A stretch of 64,000 nucleotides of DNA from Tetragonia tetragonoides (taxonomy: Eukaryota; Streptophyta; Magnoliopsida; Caryophyllales; Aizoaceae). The notes under the pieces were generated by a model. The model was given only the letters and a program-made list of their open reading frames with translations, was not told where the DNA came from and did not search any database. This document shows positions 22,657 to 34,854 of this stretch, piece after piece (positions within the stretch are counted from its first letter, which is position 1; each line of letters begins with the position of its first letter). The translations under genes and the position numbers were made by a program. The stretch is taken from contig CM076139.1 of the NCBI GenBank assembly GCA_038025085.1, positions 51,378,807 through 51,442,806 on the forward strand. Reading direction: 5' to 3'.

Positions 22657-24088
22657 TCAGGAACTGGATTGACCATAGTAATTAAGATAGTTACGAAATC
22701 CACTGGTAGGATGAAAAATCACTGCAGCATTTCTAGCTGGGCACAACCCACAGGTCTTAGTAGTTTCAACACCTGTAGACCGACAAATAAGCCGATAAGA
22801 TACAAAGATATACTTCATGGCAAAGGAAATAGAGGTGTATTTGACTCTTTGATGGGGAATGCTAAGAACATTGTTTGACGTACACAACAATGTGAGCAAT
22901 CACACCAACCAAGGAGTCCAATTTATTGATAATATCAACAAAAACAACCATGCCACTTTGGTATGCGTTATCAAAATATAGATGATGTAACATGTAATTG
23001 GTAAAGAAAAGTAAGCAAACTAGCTAAAAAGTTTCAAATGTCATTTGCAGAACGAATCAGGGTTGCTATTACTCAATTTCAAACAAAACAACAACAACAA
23101 CGACCAAGTTCAAATCCCGCCTAGTACGGGGTCTGGGGATCGGAGGTTCACATGTACGCAGTCATACCCCTAACTAGTCGCCTAGTAGAGAGACTGTTTC
23201 CGAAACTCAATTTCAAACAAAAAAGACTGAAAAGATGAATGCAAAAGCTGAACTTATTCTTTGGTGAGGCAACAAATAGTACATGTCTACATCAGAAGGC
23301 ACGTGAACAAGATGAACGTCGATTGGATTTTAGCGAGTAATTGGAAACTTAAGATTGAGAAAAGTCATAAGTTGGAGGTCTTTACTTACCATCTAATATA
23401 CAACAGACGGTGATCAACCTGCAACCAGCATAAGACTTCTGTTCAGCGAAAAAGAGCTTAGTAGATAACAATCCATTACCCTTACCCTTGTCAGCTGATA
23501 CAGACTCTGCTGTGAAGTTTGCATGGATCCAGTTTCCATCAGAGTCATATGCAGGAATGCTATCTATCGCATTCACAAGCTTATAGTCCGTATGCTGCAA
23601 TGGAATAATGTAAAGTAAATAATAAATAGATCCATAGTGAAAATAGACTATGTCAAGGCAATGGAATGTAAGGAGAATCATTAGCAAATTAATGAAAAAC
23701 AATCGTGGGTTGGTCTAGTGGTGTCAGGGGCAAGACTTTGGTAGGGAGGACCAAGGTTCGATCCCCCACAATCCCGATTGGGAGGAGCGCAAAACCTTAA
23801 CCCCGGGACCAACTCCGGAATATTGGAAAATATTTACCAATGTTTTTATAACAAAAAAAAAAAAAATTGCTGAAAAACAACGTTGGTTTTCGCCAACACT
23901 GTTCATCATTTCAGGCATGTGTACGATCAATGCTAACATACAGACACATAGATAAAAAGAAGAAAATAAGGCAAAAGGGTAAAATTTTCGCATTTACATA
24001 CATGTTTATTGTTGTAGTAGACCAACCCAGCTTCAGCAACAGCAACATTTTGACGACGATATTGTTCTTCCAGGGCACTTTGATCCAT
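22657..24088 (-). CDS. Small DUF3615-like plant protein
   Basis: Three exons on the minus strand: 24088-24002, 23594-23390 and 22772-22657, phases 0 and 1, GT..AG borders; 135 residues. The order of motifs is AGLVYYNNKH, then DYKLVNAID, GNWIHANFTAE, STKLFFAEQK and finally CGLCPARNAAVIFHP. I recall this arrangement (helix with YYN, W.H.NF.A, LFFAE, then a CxxC and HP) from the plant DUF3615 family, whose function is unknown. There is no signal peptide or membrane segment. The start chosen is the first Met in the exon that splices to the domain; further 5' UTR exons may exist near 24450-24550. Both introns carry a SINE. The gene lies between the two copies of the segmental duplication. It has no visible frame damage. 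Confidence 0.6.
23071..23222 (-). mobile_element. SINE fragment, (TTG)n-tailed, in intron 2 of the DUF3615-like gene
   Basis: The insert 23089-23204 is flanked by an exact 18-bp duplication ACTCAATTTCAAACAAAA. Read on the minus strand it ends in (TTG)n and has the GCTGCGTACA-like core (here ACTGCGTACATGTGAACC) seen in Au/TS-type plant SINEs. It lacks the 5' tRNA-like part. Confidence 0.8.
23694..23880 (+). mobile_element. tRNA-derived SINE in intron 1 of the DUF3615-like gene
   Basis: The insert 23704-23870 is flanked by a 10-bp duplication TGAAAAACAA. Pol III box A TGGTCTAGTGG (23712-23722) and box B GGTTCGATCCC (23755-23765) are both good. An A-run ends it. It is on the strand opposite to the host gene. 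Confidence 0.85.
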
Positions 24089-25489
24089 TAAAATAGGCTT
24101 CAATTCGCACACTAGGTAGACGAGAGATCAGATGACTATTTTTAAATACAAAGAGAATGAAATTACAAACTGAGGCATAAAGCGCTTGCTTACCAACAGT
24201 TATTGATTATTATATATAGTAACTTTGAAGAAAACTAAACATAGATGTTATATAAATAAATGAAATTTCTACTAAGTATATTTTTCTATTCTGCAAATTA
24301 ATTTATTGTTCTTATTTCAAATCATGAACAAATTCATGAAACCCTAAAAAATTAAAATTTCAATTACATCAACAACAGACAATAAAGAAATATTACTGTA
24401 ATAAACATGATCAAAAACAAGAATTGCCGAAAAAGAGAAAGGGTTATGTCAACTGGCAAGGAGAGGAGGACTGGAGAGAGATATATCATACCAGAGATAC
24501 GATTTAATCTTCAATTGCAGGAAGATATGAAATATCCAAGTCTCAGTCGGTCTCTTATAGGGGCACAGCCTCTCGCGTGACCCAATTCAATATAACAATA
24601 AAAAGTGGATCAAAAACAATGTGATTTTGATTCAGATGATGAAGTATTTAATGAAAATCCATTCAAATAAATCAAATAACGTCAATTTTCTCGGTTGTTT
24701 CTCAATCCCATTTCCCCCAATCAAATTCTCTCTCGTCACCCCTTCACATTGCCATTCTCTTATTACGATATGACATATATATTAATTTATCACCTCGGGT
24801 TACAACGGTGATGAATGAGTATGGAAACCCATATTAATTACATGAGGTTGTCATAGTAGGAGAACCATATTAATTGCATGCGGTTGTTATAGTAGGAGAG
24901 TATAAGGGGTCCAACCTAGTGAAACCCTTTGGATATACCTGAATTTTGGTGGGAATCCAAATGTTAGTTTCCTGGGAAATAGGCTTAGCTGCGTGAGTCA
25001 CCACCTCCTCTGCGAGATGTTTACGGTAGCTTCTTATCCTGCAAATGTGATGGTGCTGCTAGGAAGAGTCGAGAGCGTTCGAAATCCTCGTCGATAGGTA
25101 TAATTTGTTATGACGGAATTCGCTAACTTATCAGTTTGTTTTATCAGATGCAAGAAATAATAAGAGAAACAAATTAGTCAATTGACTATGTACAAATTAC
25201 AGTATATAGAGGAGATAGGAAATTAAGGCTAATTTCCTAAACTTAACCGGACTGGGCTTACTTTAATGAACCCGAATGGTAAACGGAATAACATAACGTA
25301 ACCCCCCGTAACCTAACATACCGTAACATAACCTAACGTACGATAGCGTAACATATCATAACTCAAATACCGAAGACTTCAGCTCACTGGAGCTGATTAT
25401 GGTGTAATTTTCTTGACTTTTAGTTTTTCACAACCTGTAATCGGTTTTAAGTATTGATTTTCTCCGACTTTAAGGTTTTCAGACCATTG
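24089..25489. other. Upstream of the DUF3615-like gene; short repeats
   Basis: No coding sequence is supported. At about 24824-24900 the string CCATATTAATT.CATG.GGTTG followed by ATAGTAGGAGA occurs twice in tandem. At about 25280-25375 a degenerate array of CGTAAC / ATAACGTA / CCTAACGTA words occurs. Confidence 0.5.
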
Positions 25490-27893
25490 TTATTTTACTG
25501 TTAATGATGCTTTTGATGCTAATCACTGTCCTGGTAATTGATTCATTGCCTCTACTTTTTTTTGTGCTGGTTATTATTCTTACTGTTTGTTGAGAAATTA
25601 ATTTATGATATCATTAATTGATACAACTAATTGGAGCTGACGAGAGTGTAATTGTTTGGCTTAGAGACCAATCAGTTCTGTTTTTTTACTTTAATTTGAA
25701 TTTTAGTTTTTCGGAACTTGTAAATTTGGTTCTGTTTATGTATGTATCCTATTGGATTAAATTATCTAAAAAGAAGAAGAAGGTTTTCTTTTGGATTTGT
25801 GCTTTGATGTTGGTTGATGTAAGTAAGATTTCTGATTTACTTGGTAAACAAGTTCCATGGGAGTAATTGATCATGAATTCATGATTATCTGCATCGTTTA
25901 TGGAACATTCATGATTGCGTGGGAGAAGATAGTTATGGGTGGTTTGGGGATTATTGTTCATTTGATGATCATGATCATATACATCATTTGTGGAACATTC
26001 ATGATTGTGTGGGACAAGATAGTTACACTCCTAATCCTTGGGCGATAGGTAGATGAGGTAGCTCCTTTCTGTTTTGACCCATAGGACGTGTACCCTTCAC
26101 AGGCGTGACCTCAGTTTGAGTCATAAAGATGGTTCCTTTGAAGAGATTAACCTATCAAACATATCAGCATCTAGAAGTCCCCCCGAAACAAAAAAGCATT
26201 TTAATGTAGGGATGAAATTTAAGCATTAGCTTGTAAAAGGTTCTTCCTCTCTTCGCATGGAGGGTGGGGGGATTGTTAGTTAAATAGCTGCTGACACGTG
26301 TATTTTTTGGAGTACATATGGACATAAGAAATCACCCTCCAAAGTTTAAGTTGTAAACCAGGAGAAGTCACAACTCACAACACAATATCTTGCTACAAGA
26401 GGCTACGACACAAGTTTCTAGTCTGTTCCCTCATGCTCCCTCCTGTTTCATTGATTTGGACAGAGAGGATACTCGAGAACGCTGTTGGATGCTGATGGGC
26501 TAGGTAGCATGGTTTTCAATAACAGCTGTTGCATCAGGTGCTGATTTTTTTGTGGACAGATGAGGTGATGGTAGGTCGAGGTGGATGAACCCAACTGATG
26601 GTTATTGGATTGAATGTGATAATGATAAGCAGGTTTGTGACAGGGTGGCTATGATGTCAAATGCAACTAGACCCCTGGGCTGAGGTGATATTGCTTGTAA
26701 TTCTAAAGGAGTTCGTTGCTGGTGGGGATGGTGAAAAGTTCATTGCAACATGATTGTGATAGCGCTGTGCGTATAGAACTATAGATTATGAGATTCATGT
26801 ATACTCGATGTATGGCAGGCTTTGTTGTTCCGCACACTACACCATGTCAAACATGAGATTCTAATGAGATGGCTAGAGTACAACTTTTGGATCTTGAACC
26901 TTTCTTGAACAAGACATGGACCCAAGTTTATTTTTTCAAGAAGCATGAGCGAGATGATTTATTTCACTGAATTCCAATCTACATTGGTATTTATCTATTA
27001 TTTTGTCCTTTCTTTGTTGGGAAAGAAGCAATCCCCACAAGGCGTGATTACGACTTTACCTAACCACTTGATCGCTCTCCAAGCCTAGATGCAAAGCTCA
27101 GAACTTGGTCCTATCCTTTCTGCTGGCCCTTCAGAAGACTAAATCATGGGCACGGGCATGGGCATGCGCTTCACTGTCTTTAGGTTTGCTTTGATCCCCA
27201 GCTGTATGATTGCATGTCCAAGCACAGCACCTTAAGTTCTACTAAAAGAAGTGCGTGAACAAATGTGTTCCTGTACCAAATTCAAAGTCAGTATTGCTGA
27301 ATTAGTCTCTGTGTAAGATCTTTCTAGCAGAGTAATGTAGATGCTTAGAATCTGGGGCATGATGCATGAAAATGAGGTTCTTATATTCTTTAAGCGACTG
27401 GACAACTTTTGAACAACATGCCATTGAAAAGTTTATAATCTTACCATGTATAACAAATGTATATGCCAGTAACAAAATGGGTATAGCGTGTTCATATCTT
27501 CAGCTGGAAAAACTGTAAATTTCCATGGCCATATGTTTTAAGCTGCATCTGTGCCATGATGATCTTTTGGTGGTGAACAATGTGTTTTTAGAATATTCTT
27601 AGCTTCAAAGATTCCTTCTTTTCTCACTGTTGTTTAATATCTTGCACATGATTTAAATATAATTTGGGAAGCTTTATTGACAGATAATGCTTTCATTGGC
27701 ATGGAATTTGATCTTCAGGAGCTGCTATGTTTTTGTTCGAAGGCAACTTTGGCAATATACTTCACACAGGAGACTGCAGACTCACCCCAGAATGTCTGCA
27801 GAATTTGCCAGAGAAGTATATAGCTAGAACAGGCAAGGAGCCTAGTTGTCAGCTTGATTTTGTATTTCTAGACTGCACATTTGGATTGTGAGT
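25490..27893 (+). pseudogene. Broken second copy of the Apollo-like nuclease gene
   Basis: Homology to 9274-12222 begins inside exon 2 (GATGCTAATCACTGTCCTG plus its donor at 25534), continues through intron 2, and covers the first part of exon 3 (27719-27884, encoding AMFLFEGNFGNILHTGDCRL and more). It then breaks at TTTGG, after which the frame meets TGA at about 27889. Exon 1, the end of exon 3 and exon 4 are missing, so the HAHKDH motif is absent and no nuclease can be made. The intron lacks the MITE found in the intact gene. Confidence 0.9.
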
Positions 27894-28004
27894 GGTATGT
27901 AGCCATTACTCCTATGCTTTATGCAAGAGCCAATACTGGTGAGCACTTTTATGGAGCCTGATTTCAGATGTCAGAGCTGAGGGCTTATGCACTGACGATA
28001 GACA

Positions 28005-28735
28005 TGGTTCTTTTTAACTCTAAAGTTCTATGCCACAATCGTTCCATGTGAAACAGGTCCATCAGGTGAACTCAAAGCTTTTGCTCAAGGACTATGAAAT
28101 GCCTTCGATGTGAGCAATAGACATGGTACAATCCCTTACAACCAAGATGCTTAAAAAGCTAGCGATTTTTCAGTTTCTGGCAGACATGCTGCAGGTACAG
28201 CAATGCACATTTAACCTTCATTTGAAAACATTTACAGTGCTTCTCTAACCACTCTCTCTGGCTTCTCTAGGCGCCAACTATATGAGTTAGAATGGAGGAA
28301 GTGAAGAAAAAAAACATGTACGGTAAAGAAAGTTTCACCCTTTGACCTGACATTTATGACGTTTCCTTGTAATATGAATATGACACATTTATCAATAACT
28401 AAACTACAGGGATTGACAAAATTCTGGTCTCCAATATCCAACATCAGCATAAACTTCATTCCTATGGGAGAAATCTGGTTCCTTCAGGATCTGAATCACA
28501 TCCTCTCATAATCAAGTTTATCAGACTGCACAATCATAATATAAGAACAGTTAAACACTCTTTTGTGAAACATTGAATCACACATACCAGTTGTAAATGC
28601 AGCCGAGACATGTTAAATACCTTGATAAGCATGTCTGTTGGGAGCCAAGCTGGTGATGTTGGGATACCAACCCATGCAACCTGCAGGTTCAGCAACCTTG
28701 GAGTTTTACTATATGTAAAAGAAAAGTTGCGAATT
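28005..28735. repeat. Right-hand copy of the nuclease/ndhO junction block
   Basis: This stretch matches 15955-16565 (GAAACAGGTCCATCAGGTGA, CTCAAGGACTA, GCGATTTTxCAGTTTCTGGC and the ndhO exons). About 115 bp at 28327-28445 have no counterpart in the left copy. Confidence 0.85.
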
Positions 28736-29899
28736 TTTTTGCCTACAATGCCTTGTAATCTTGATATATTATACAATTCGTTCAGGAAAGATGCAAGAGT
28801 ATATGTGAAACGAAAGCAAAGTCAACAGAGTTCGAGATGATAGCTACTCACAAGTGCGTATTCCCCTGTCTCAAAGATGCGTAAATCCAAGACCTGCATA
28901 ACAAAGTCCTTAAAGATGGGAAGGGAAGGGATGTTCCTGGCACTTAAGGATAACAACCTTCCATAGAATTTAATGAATAAAGTTGTACCTCTCCGCGATC
29001 CTCATAAATGTAGTCCAGGCCTTTGTAATATGGTGGATGTCCAACAGATAGGTACTGATCAAATACAAACCAGACATGACAAACATGTTCTTATTTTTCA
29101 CCACTGCATGTAAATACAGATGAAAGAACTATGCACATTGATGACTATTGACTTGCATTGCAACTTTTAACATTCCTTACTAACATCTTTGTGCATATTA
29201 TTTTGATAAGAAGTGAACTATGAAATCTGCCTACCCTGTTGTTAGCATAATTGGTCAAAGAATTTTGAGGAAATTGACACAATATCGAAAACTTGGCTTT
29301 TTGAATGAATGGCAAATGTATAGGATCTTCTTGCAAGAATCAATAGAATGGGGTGGGGGGATTAGCTTCCATAAAACAGTTAAGACATAAAAACATTTTC
29401 TTAATCAAGTTTTTCTTCTACATCTCTCCACTAACCCAAGCTATCTATTCAAAACTTCAATTGCAATTGATAGAGATTACTGGGTTTTGGCAACAAGAAG
29501 CGAACCACTATTCTTGAAAGTTAACTCACATTGATACTATTTAGATACTTCTCCTTGTCCACCCTTACAATCTGGCTTTTCTTCACTGCTCATACCAAGA
29601 AAGAAAGGATCAATATGTAGAAATCAAATCAATAAACTTGAATTATTTGAACAAGAACATACAAAAAACCCACTTGAAAAAACAGGCTTTTGGGGTTTCT
29701 TAGGAGGAGTTTGAGCTGTAGAGCTTTCTTCAGTTTTAGTCTCTGTGAGTTTCTGTTTACTATCAGCTTCTGCTGGTTCAGAGGCATTTACAGCTCGGAT
29801 TGATAGCCGCCGTTGAACAGGAATGGCTCTTGTGGTTTTGGGGTAAGAAGAGAGGCCTGAGAAAGCATGGGGGTTTGAGAGAGTTGTGGAAAAAGCCAT
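28496..29899 (-). CDS. ndhO: NAD(P)H-quinone oxidoreductase subunit O, chloroplastic
   Basis: Six exons on the minus strand: 29899-29674, 29585-29530, 29054-28989, 28893-28852, 28680-28621 and 28525-28496; 159 residues, the usual size. Residues 1 to about 45 form a plastid transit peptide (MAFSTTLSNPHAFSGLSSYP, Ser-rich, few acidic residues), followed by a charged linker and then the conserved core: SMKKSQIVRVDKEKYLNSIN, YLSVGHPPYYKGLDYIYEDR, VLDLRIFETGEYAL, AWVGIPTSPAWLPTDMLI and the C-terminus SDKLDYERM. NdhO is a nuclear-encoded stroma-facing subunit of the plastid NDH complex, which carries cyclic electron flow from ferredoxin to plastoquinone around photosystem I. It is divergent from ABCI10, another plastid-protein gene. 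A fragment of exons 5-6 sits at 16331-16518. Confidence 0.92.
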
Positions 29900-30951
29900 G
29901 GATGATGGAGGATCAAAGTTTGATGGCTAATGATGGCCAGACCCTCTTTTGAGTTGTAAGTTACAGATAAGAAATAAAATGGCCTGTACTGTATCTTCAA
30001 TACTCCAACGGCCAGATTTCAAAGACAAATTGTGGTTAACTTAGCTTGGCGCCTACTGTTGAGTGTATGACTTTGTCTTTATTTTTATATGTACACCTTG
30101 TTTAGTATTCACTACGATTTACAACATATACACCCTAAATACAGTGAGCAGGTCTTGTGTGAACTTAGTCCACCATGTACTAGGTAAACAGTCTAATAAC
30201 CTCCGGGGTCTTCAAATAAATGTGATATATTGAGTGCACATAATAATCCAATAAAGTATATTAGCTCACACATAAAGATGGCTATGGGTCATGCCGGCAC
30301 ATTAAACTGCACGACCTAGCCCGATTTTGACACGACACCGAAGACCTCATCACGAGATGTCATGTGGCAAGAACTAGTGGGCCATGTGGCCTGTGTCTGG
30401 ACTGGATTTTGGGAAAAATTCAGTGCATAGGCATGACACGACACACCGATGCAGAAGAGTAATAAAAAAATGTATATATGAATAATAGCATTGGGCAAGA
30501 CGTGGCACAACACGATAGGCCGTGCCTCGACAGTCCTTGAAGGTGAGCGACACGACACAAACCCCATCAAGTGGGTCGTGGGCTGAGCTTTCTAAAACCC
30601 CAAACACAAAGACACGACACGACTCATAACCATCTCTACTTACACGCATTTTGTTTGCACTAAGATCTTCGTTTGAAACTCATTATTATACTCAATCATT
30701 TACCTCCTCCAAAACATATTATGAAGTAGAGAATCAATCGAATGAGGTTATTATTATAAATTATTTTTAAAATTATTGCCTTCTAAGAAGGCCTTGAACT
30801 CTACTTATAAAATGTTCCTAGGAAAAAAAAAAACCGACTAAAAAAAACCGACTAGAAATAAAGTGGGTTTGACACTCTTAATAGTCTTATTGGCTTGCAG
30901 AAGAGTTTACAACATACTGAAGAGTCCAATGTGTGTGGGTGTTTTGCCCAA
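29900..30951. promoter_or_regulatory. Divergent promoter region of ndhO and ABCI10
   Basis: The two start codons face away over 1052 bp. Part of that distance is a 366-bp MITE. The flanks (about 29950-30270 and 30640-30951) recur in inverted form at 17163-19690. I see no element I can name with confidence. Confidence 0.55.
30265..30646. mobile_element. hAT-like MITE, 366 bp, in the ndhO/ABCI10 promoter
   Basis: The element is 30273-30638. Ends TAAAGATGGCTATGGGTC and the complement of TAGAGATGGTTATGAGTC are inverted repeats of a known plant hAT type (TAGAGATGG). The flanks CTCACACA and CTTACACG match at six of eight positions. The interior is rich in CACGACAC words. The inverted copy of this promoter has no such insert. 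Confidence 0.7.
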
Positions 30952-33861
30952 ATGAAGTTTCCCACCCTTTTGCGCGCCCCGGTGCTCGCCCTCCCTCCTT
31001 GCCGGTGTACCAAATCCCCCAGGTTCACAACTCTTTCTCTCTCTCCTTAGCTAGGCATTTTGTCGAACATGTTACGTGCACTCACTATTTAACAAAATTC
31101 AGTCCTTTTTTTCCTTTGTAATTAGTACTTCTTGTTCTTCTGATGGGCCTGTTTAATTTCCTGTTTATAGAGATGCAACTATTGGAAACTACGCTATACA
31201 GGGCCAGAACTTAAATTTCTCAATCACAACCAAGCAAGGTGCAAAATTGCCAATCCTTAAGAACTGCTCAATTCAGATACCTTCAGGCCAATTGTGGATG
31301 CTTCTTGGACCTAATGGTTGTGGAAAATCTACCCTATTGAAGGTAAAGCTCAAATCTTTCTGGTACTTGGTTGTTTGCCACATTTATGTAATTGGGTTTT
31401 TAGGTTTTTGAGTATTAGTGTTATGATTTGTTAAGTAAATTTGGGTTAAGCAAGCTGAGAATTTGTGTTGGTTGAGGTAGATATTGGCTGGCCTCTTGAA
31501 ACCAAGTGTTGGGCATATGTATGTCAAGAAGCCGAAAAGTTTTGTCTTCCAGAACCCAGATCATCAGGTCAGTTTTCGATTCTTCTGCTTGTGGAGAAAT
31601 GCTAGCGAATTTCGTACTCATTTGTGTTCCTGTAATAGTTGATCATATTGTCTTTTGATATGTTAATATAATTTGGGTGAGCCTTATGTGTGAATTAGTT
31701 AGTTGAGCCGAAACTCATAGCTTTGTTACTTGGGAACAATTCATTTTAAACCAATGTACATGTGATACTTACTTAAGATATGAAACTTGGACATTGAAAT
31801 TAGACTATAGAGACTAAATTCCCTGAAATTAGCCTGGTTCAATCCTCACCACTCAATTTCAGTCTGAGATCCTTGTCCTAGTGTTTGGTTGTCATAGATT
31901 CAAGTGACTAAGTAAGTAGATACAAATTTACACGTGTGAATTAGGTAATTGTTGGTCCAAAGTTCTTAGCTTTGTAACTTGTTGTGAGGCATGGGTTGCA
32001 TCTGGTATCTGAAATCAACTTCACAGGGGGAAGGATTGATATTGTGATACAGACTGAGTTGATCCGTTCAGCTAGTTGGCCGTGCTCAGCATGTTGATCT
32101 TACTTTCATCGATACTTAAGCATAGTTGTTTTCCTATTCATGTCTGTTATACCATTGCTCGTAAATTGCTGACTTCTCATAATGTCGCATCTAGCCACGT
32201 ATTCAAGGGCATCCCTTCCATATCTGAAACCTTACAACTATTGGTCCCTGTAAGGCTCAAGATATGTCCCTAGAAATGTAGAATACAAGGCATGAGATTC
32301 CTTAATTAATTTTTAGGCTGTTCTCAATTGCTCCATTATGTTTGAAAGTAGTAGAACTTCAGAACAACACCAACAACGAGTGTGGCTCCTGTTTCTGGCA
32401 AGGTTGGGTGAGGTTAAGATGTGCACAACGGTAACTTGACAAGTTGAAAAATTGTAGGCAAGAAATGAAATGAAAGAAGACTGAAAAGAAAAAGATAAAG
32501 GAATAGATGAAATATTGTAGATCAAATGAACGAATATCATTTTTTAATTTTCATTGATCACAGTCACAGATATTTACTTACTTAAACCTTGTAACAGTGA
32601 AGCTATCTCTGACAGGTAGTCATGCCTACTGTGGACGCTGATGTTGCATTTGGCCTTGGTAAATTTGATCTGACTTATGAAGAAGTTGAATCAAGGGTAG
32701 CAACAGCTTTGGAGGCTGTGGGCATGTCTGACTACTCACAAGTAAGGTTTCTGCCTTATTACCAGCAAAACATTTACATTGTATCTAATAAGTTAAGTGT
32801 TATTTCATCTACTAGAGGCCAGTCCAAACTCTCAGTGGTGGTCAGAAACAGAGGGTTGCAATTGCAGGGGCCTTAGCTGAAGCATGCAAAGTTCTGTTGC
32901 TGGACGAGCTGACAACATTTCTGGATGAGAACGATCAGGTATAATTCCGTTAAAGGAAACTTCTGTGTATGAGAGAATCAGGTGGTTCATCAATTATAAT
33001 ATGCAGGAAGCTTAAAGAAAACTAAGTGTCCATTTTGGAGCTTCAAATAGTCCTAATCCTAAGTGCTATGGATCTCCACGCAGTTAGGACTAATGAACCT
33101 TTTTAATTGATGTAAGTGATGAAAATTGCAAAAACATTTGTGCTAGGAGATGATCTTTGAGCCTCAACTCTTTTTAATTGATTTTAAGTAATGAAATAGT
33201 ACTAACCGTTATAGACCTCCGCACTTGTAGCCCATGTGAGTTTGTTCCCCTTAGCATCAACTTTCATTTGGCGACTTGCTGAAGATCCTCGACACCGCCC
33301 CCCCCCCCCCCCCCCCACCGGTCTCCCTCTTCCATTCAGCAAATTCAACTTAAGATATTGAAACCATGTGTGCATTTCAAGCTCATCTCATCAAGGAAGG
33401 GGATGGAAGAGGCTGACCGCATGAACAAAGATTGGAAAGGGAATTTTCTCCCTTAGGCTTCCTAATATGTTGGTAGGAGGCATGTTGATATGATTGTTCT
33501 CAGATAGCAGGGTCTTCATTTGGATGACTCTGCCTGAGAGATTTGCACATAGTTGGACATTTTTTCAGCGCCAAACTTTGTGATGGTTCTGCATTCTATA
33601 ATATATGAATTGTACTGTCTTCTTGAAGATGATGTTTGCTCAAAATGATAGGTAGGAGTGGTCAAGGCAGTGAAGAATTCCCTAACAAGCTCTGGAGAAG
33701 TGACGGCACTATGGGTAACCCATCGTTTGGAAGAACTTGAATATGCAAATGGTGCAGTGTATATGGAAGATGGGAGAGTGGTGATGGATGGTGATCCTTC
33801 TACCATCTTGGATTATATAAATAATCAGCAAGCCTTGTACATTAATCAAATAAACTCCTGA
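30952..33861 (+). CDS. ABCI10: ABC transporter I family member 10 (ATP-binding protein, plastid)
   Basis: Six exons: 30952-31022, 31171-31342, 31481-31567, 32616-32741, 32816-32938 and 33652-33861, all GT..AG and in phase; 262 residues. It is a single nucleotide-binding domain without membrane segments. Walker [10 protein letters not shown] is at residues 70-78, the Q-loop QNPDHQ at 105-110, the signature LSGGQ at 158-162, Walker B LLLDE at 179-183 and the switch His in WVTH at 217. It resembles the ATPase subunit of bacterial ECF-type cobalt/nickel or vitamin importers; the plant relative ABCI10/NAP14 is plastid-located and linked to metal homeostasis. A short basic N-terminus ([20 protein letters not shown]) could be the transit peptide. 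The first exon is chosen by phase and donor site and is the least certain part. Confidence 0.88.
33298..33316. repeat. Poly-C run in ABCI10 intron 5
   Basis: This is an uninterrupted run of about 19 C. The true length may differ from the sequence given. Confidence 0.75.
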
Positions 33862-34854
33862 ATCTTGCTTCAATTCATTACTTCATTCTTTTTCGTTACT
33901 TATATATCTATAAGTTCATTACTTTCAATGTTGTATTTCCTTCTGCCAAGCTTGGTTGGCACTTGGCAAGAGCTAATGGAACCTGCTTGTTTGCTCAAGT
34001 TCTTTAGAGCAAATGAGGTAGGGATGCAAGAGAATCAGACATACCGATCACTTGGGGAGGGGCATGATAATGTATTTGTTGTTCCAAGTTCCAACATCTA
34101 GTTTGTTAAGCCAAGGATGATACCTAATCTTATTGGCCATTTTTCCGTCCTGCGCACCACGACGTCTCGTGAGTCTTCACAATGAAAGAAGACCATGATT
34201 ATGGTTGAAAATAACTAGAAAACTATTTGTCATATTGTAGATTTGTAGTCTATCATTTTTACTGCAGATGCCTGTTTGTTTCACCCAAACTGAACTACAC
34301 TGGATTTGCAGAACTAAACTGAATGTACAGTTATAGAGCATAACAAAATAGAACTAGAAACTGAATGGTGAAGATAATAAGAACTTGTACTAACATTCAT
34401 TTTCATATTAAAATGTCCATTTCATATTCTCAACGGATCAACCTTTGTGATCCGATGTCTAACAGACTAGAGACACAAAAACACTTCATATCTAATGATT
34501 TTAAAACAGTAATAATATCAAAAAGAAACAAAAATTTCCGAGTCAATCAGAAAATTTTTGAACCTCTGCACGAAATTACTCGGCAACTCCATAAAAGTCG
34601 GGGGGTGATGATCCCTTCGCCTCCCACCTCGCAACATAAAACAATGGCCACAATCCCCCCACCTAGTCTGGTATGCTTGAAATACAACTAGCAAATATCT
34701 ATACCACAAGCAAGTGATCTTATACCAACCCCCTGTTTATCTGAGAAAGAAAAGAAACCTACAAAGAAAACGAAAATCTCTTTTCTCGTATAAGACTCCT
34801 CTCTCCAATAGGCTGGAATTCTCTTATTGCATCGCACTGACATGTGGATCCTGC
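33862..34854. other. 3' flank of ABCI10 and facing 3' region of the uL10 transcript
   Basis: The ABCI10 3' UTR probably runs to about 34100. No further coding signal or repeat is supported up to the candidate exon at 34855. Confidence 0.4.

Noticed and set aside
23712..23765. tRNA gene candidate (good box A and box B)
   Set aside because: The sequence does not fold as a complete tRNA, and it is part of an A-tailed insert with target duplications, so it is a SINE.
28496..29899. First taken as NDH subunit S
   Set aside because: The YLSVGHPPYYKGLDYIYEDR core and length of 159 residues fit NdhO, not the longer NdhS.
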